DNA of 18,930 bases from Discostella pseudostelligera (Eukaryota > Bacillariophyta > Thalassiosirophyceae > Thalassiosirales > Thalassiosiraceae), in contig JALLBK010000338.1 in NCBI GenBank assembly GCA_036940085.1, positions 1 through 18,930 on the forward strand, read 5' to 3'. Shown piece after piece: positions 18,452-18,930 of this stretch; position 1 is the first letter of the stretch; every line of letters starts with the position of its first letter. A program made the position numbers and the translations under genes. The notes below the pieces were generated by a model. It did not search any database and was not told where the DNA came from. It worked only from the letters and a program-made list of their open reading frames with translations.

Positions 18452-18606
18452 TTTTCCTGTGTTGAGTCGGGGTGTCTGGGTGATGTTTCCATCATCCAAT
18501 CTAAGACTTGTTCTTTGATGTCTTTGATATTTGTTTCGGAGTTAAGGAGGACATGGAGCTGGTCTTTGAATTCTGGTGGGCAAACGAGGAGTAGTCGTGT
18601 CCTCAT
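18448..18606 (-). CDS. Short ORF1 of the retrotransposon (52 aa), overlapping ORF2 by ATGA
   Basis: The only in-frame ATG is at 18606, giving 52 residues that begin MRTRLLLVCPPEFKDQLHVL and end at TGA 18450-18448. The frame is open further upstream to 18786, just after a stop at 18789-18787, so a non-ATG start or a 5'-truncated longer ORF1 is possible. The stop overlaps the ORF2 start codon as ATGA (18451-18448). I see no Gag, zinc-knuckle or coiled-coil signature; the peptide is mixed-charge. It could also be a regulatory upstream ORF. Confidence 0.45.
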   Translation of the reverse strand: MRTRLLLVCPPEFKDQLHVLLNSETNIKDIKEQVLDWMMETSPRHPDSTQEK

Positions 18607-18797
18607 GTCGGAGTCCGTGTTGGTGTTCAGTTGATTCGAGTGAGGTTTTAGTTTGGTTGTGTCGTCTGCTTGATCATTGGGAGGATGTTGTTTTCGTTGT
18701 TCACCTCTCGAAATGGGAGGAGGTGAAAATTCTACCACCCACGTAGAAGATCCATTACTCTCACATGTATTAGTTCCCACGTGAAATCAGCAAACTC

Positions 18798-18929
18798 TTA
18801 TACTAATTCCACACGTACGTAGGAGACGATGGCCAGACGAAGATGGCCATCCTCATCTCTCACATCGCGGAGTATTTTTTCAATTCCATCGATGAATGGA
18901 ATGTCCCGAGTGAGGACTGATAATGGACC
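18798..18929 (-). CDS. Possible 3' end of an unidentified gene (partial, right edge)
   Basis: On the minus strand one frame is open from the right edge to TAA at 18800-18798, 43 codons. It has balanced, protein-like composition (a DIPFIDGIEKILRDVRDEDG stretch, then RLAIVSYVRVELV). The other minus frame checked here (the one beginning at 18930) stops early, at TGA 18882-18880. The frame differs from that of retroelement ORF1, which begins a few bases downstream. It may be the last exon of a host gene next to which the element inserted, or part of the element's own 5' region. I do not recognise the product. Confidence 0.3.
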   Translation of the reverse strand, partial: GPLSVLTRDIPFIDGIEKILRDVRDEDGHLRLAIVSYVRVELV

Positions 18930-18930
18930 T

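Larger units (their letters stand above)
14897..18786 (-). mobile_element. Non-LTR (LINE) retrotransposon, zinc-finger/RT/restriction-like-endonuclease type
   Basis: The element runs on the minus strand. A short upstream ORF is followed by a long ORF with two C2H2 fingers, a reverse transcriptase with all core motifs and a C-terminal CCHC knuckle with following conserved segments. That order is that of the early-branching LINEs (R2/R4/CRE/NeSL types), which carry a restriction-like endonuclease instead of an N-terminal APE endonuclease. No LTR, integrase or protease is seen. The ends are not defined: the 5' limit is set by an ORF boundary near 18786, the 3' UTR may extend to about 14770, and I found no target-site duplication. 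It is nearly intact, with one stop codon inside the main ORF. Confidence 0.85.

Noticed and set aside
14897..18499. Group II intron, retron or other prokaryotic RT system
   Set aside because: The RT is joined to C2H2 fingers and a CCHC knuckle, has no maturase domain or structured RNA nearby, and sits among eukaryotic genes. A LINE explains all parts.
1..18930. CRISPR array, rRNA or phage defence operon
   Set aside because: No regularly spaced direct repeats with unique spacers, no rRNA-like sequence and no prokaryotic operon structure were seen.

Overview
The window looks like nuclear DNA of a photosynthetic stramenopile, most likely a diatom. The genes are compact and intron-poor, with GT-AG introns of 85 to 176 bases and eukaryotic-type proteins. 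One gene begins with what looks like a bipartite plastid presequence, a signal peptide followed by Phe at +1, as is usual in diatoms. The species cannot be named from the sequence alone.

Layout from left to right: (1) the 3' end of an unidentified + strand gene (1-462, low confidence); (2) a complete three-exon gene for phosphoribosylformylglycinamidine synthase of purine synthesis (985-5237, +); (3) a two-exon omega/xi-like glutathione transferase with a CPWC active site and probable plastid targeting (5603-7112, +), preceded by a 32-bp tandem repeat that carries three E2F-like sites; (4) a convergent two-exon MAPEG (microsomal GST 3-like) membrane protein (7328-8085, -); (5) a repeat-rich divergent promoter region; (6) RPN3/PSMD3, a 19S proteasome lid subunit (8723-10619, +), broken in this assembly by a 72-bp duplication around a single N; (7) an intronless gene for a large secreted protein (10891-14184, -) with a seven-bladed NHL/Vgb-type propeller, a beta-sandwich-like region, a Pro/Thr linker and two copies of a ~180-residue domain I do not recognise; (8) a 712-base gap; (9) a non-LTR retrotransposon on the minus strand (14897 to about 18786) with C2H2 zinc fingers, reverse transcriptase and a CCHC/restriction-like-endonuclease-type C-terminus, interrupted by one in-frame TGA and preceded by a short ORF joined to it by an ATGA overlap; (10) a possible minus-strand coding fragment running off the right edge.

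The host genes are mostly unrelated housekeeping genes. The only functional pairing is the two tail-to-tail glutathione-linked enzymes, one soluble and probably plastidial, one in a membrane. The parts most worth following up are the secreted propeller protein with its duplicated C-terminal domain and the near-intact retroelement. The RPN3 duplication is best read as an assembly join error.
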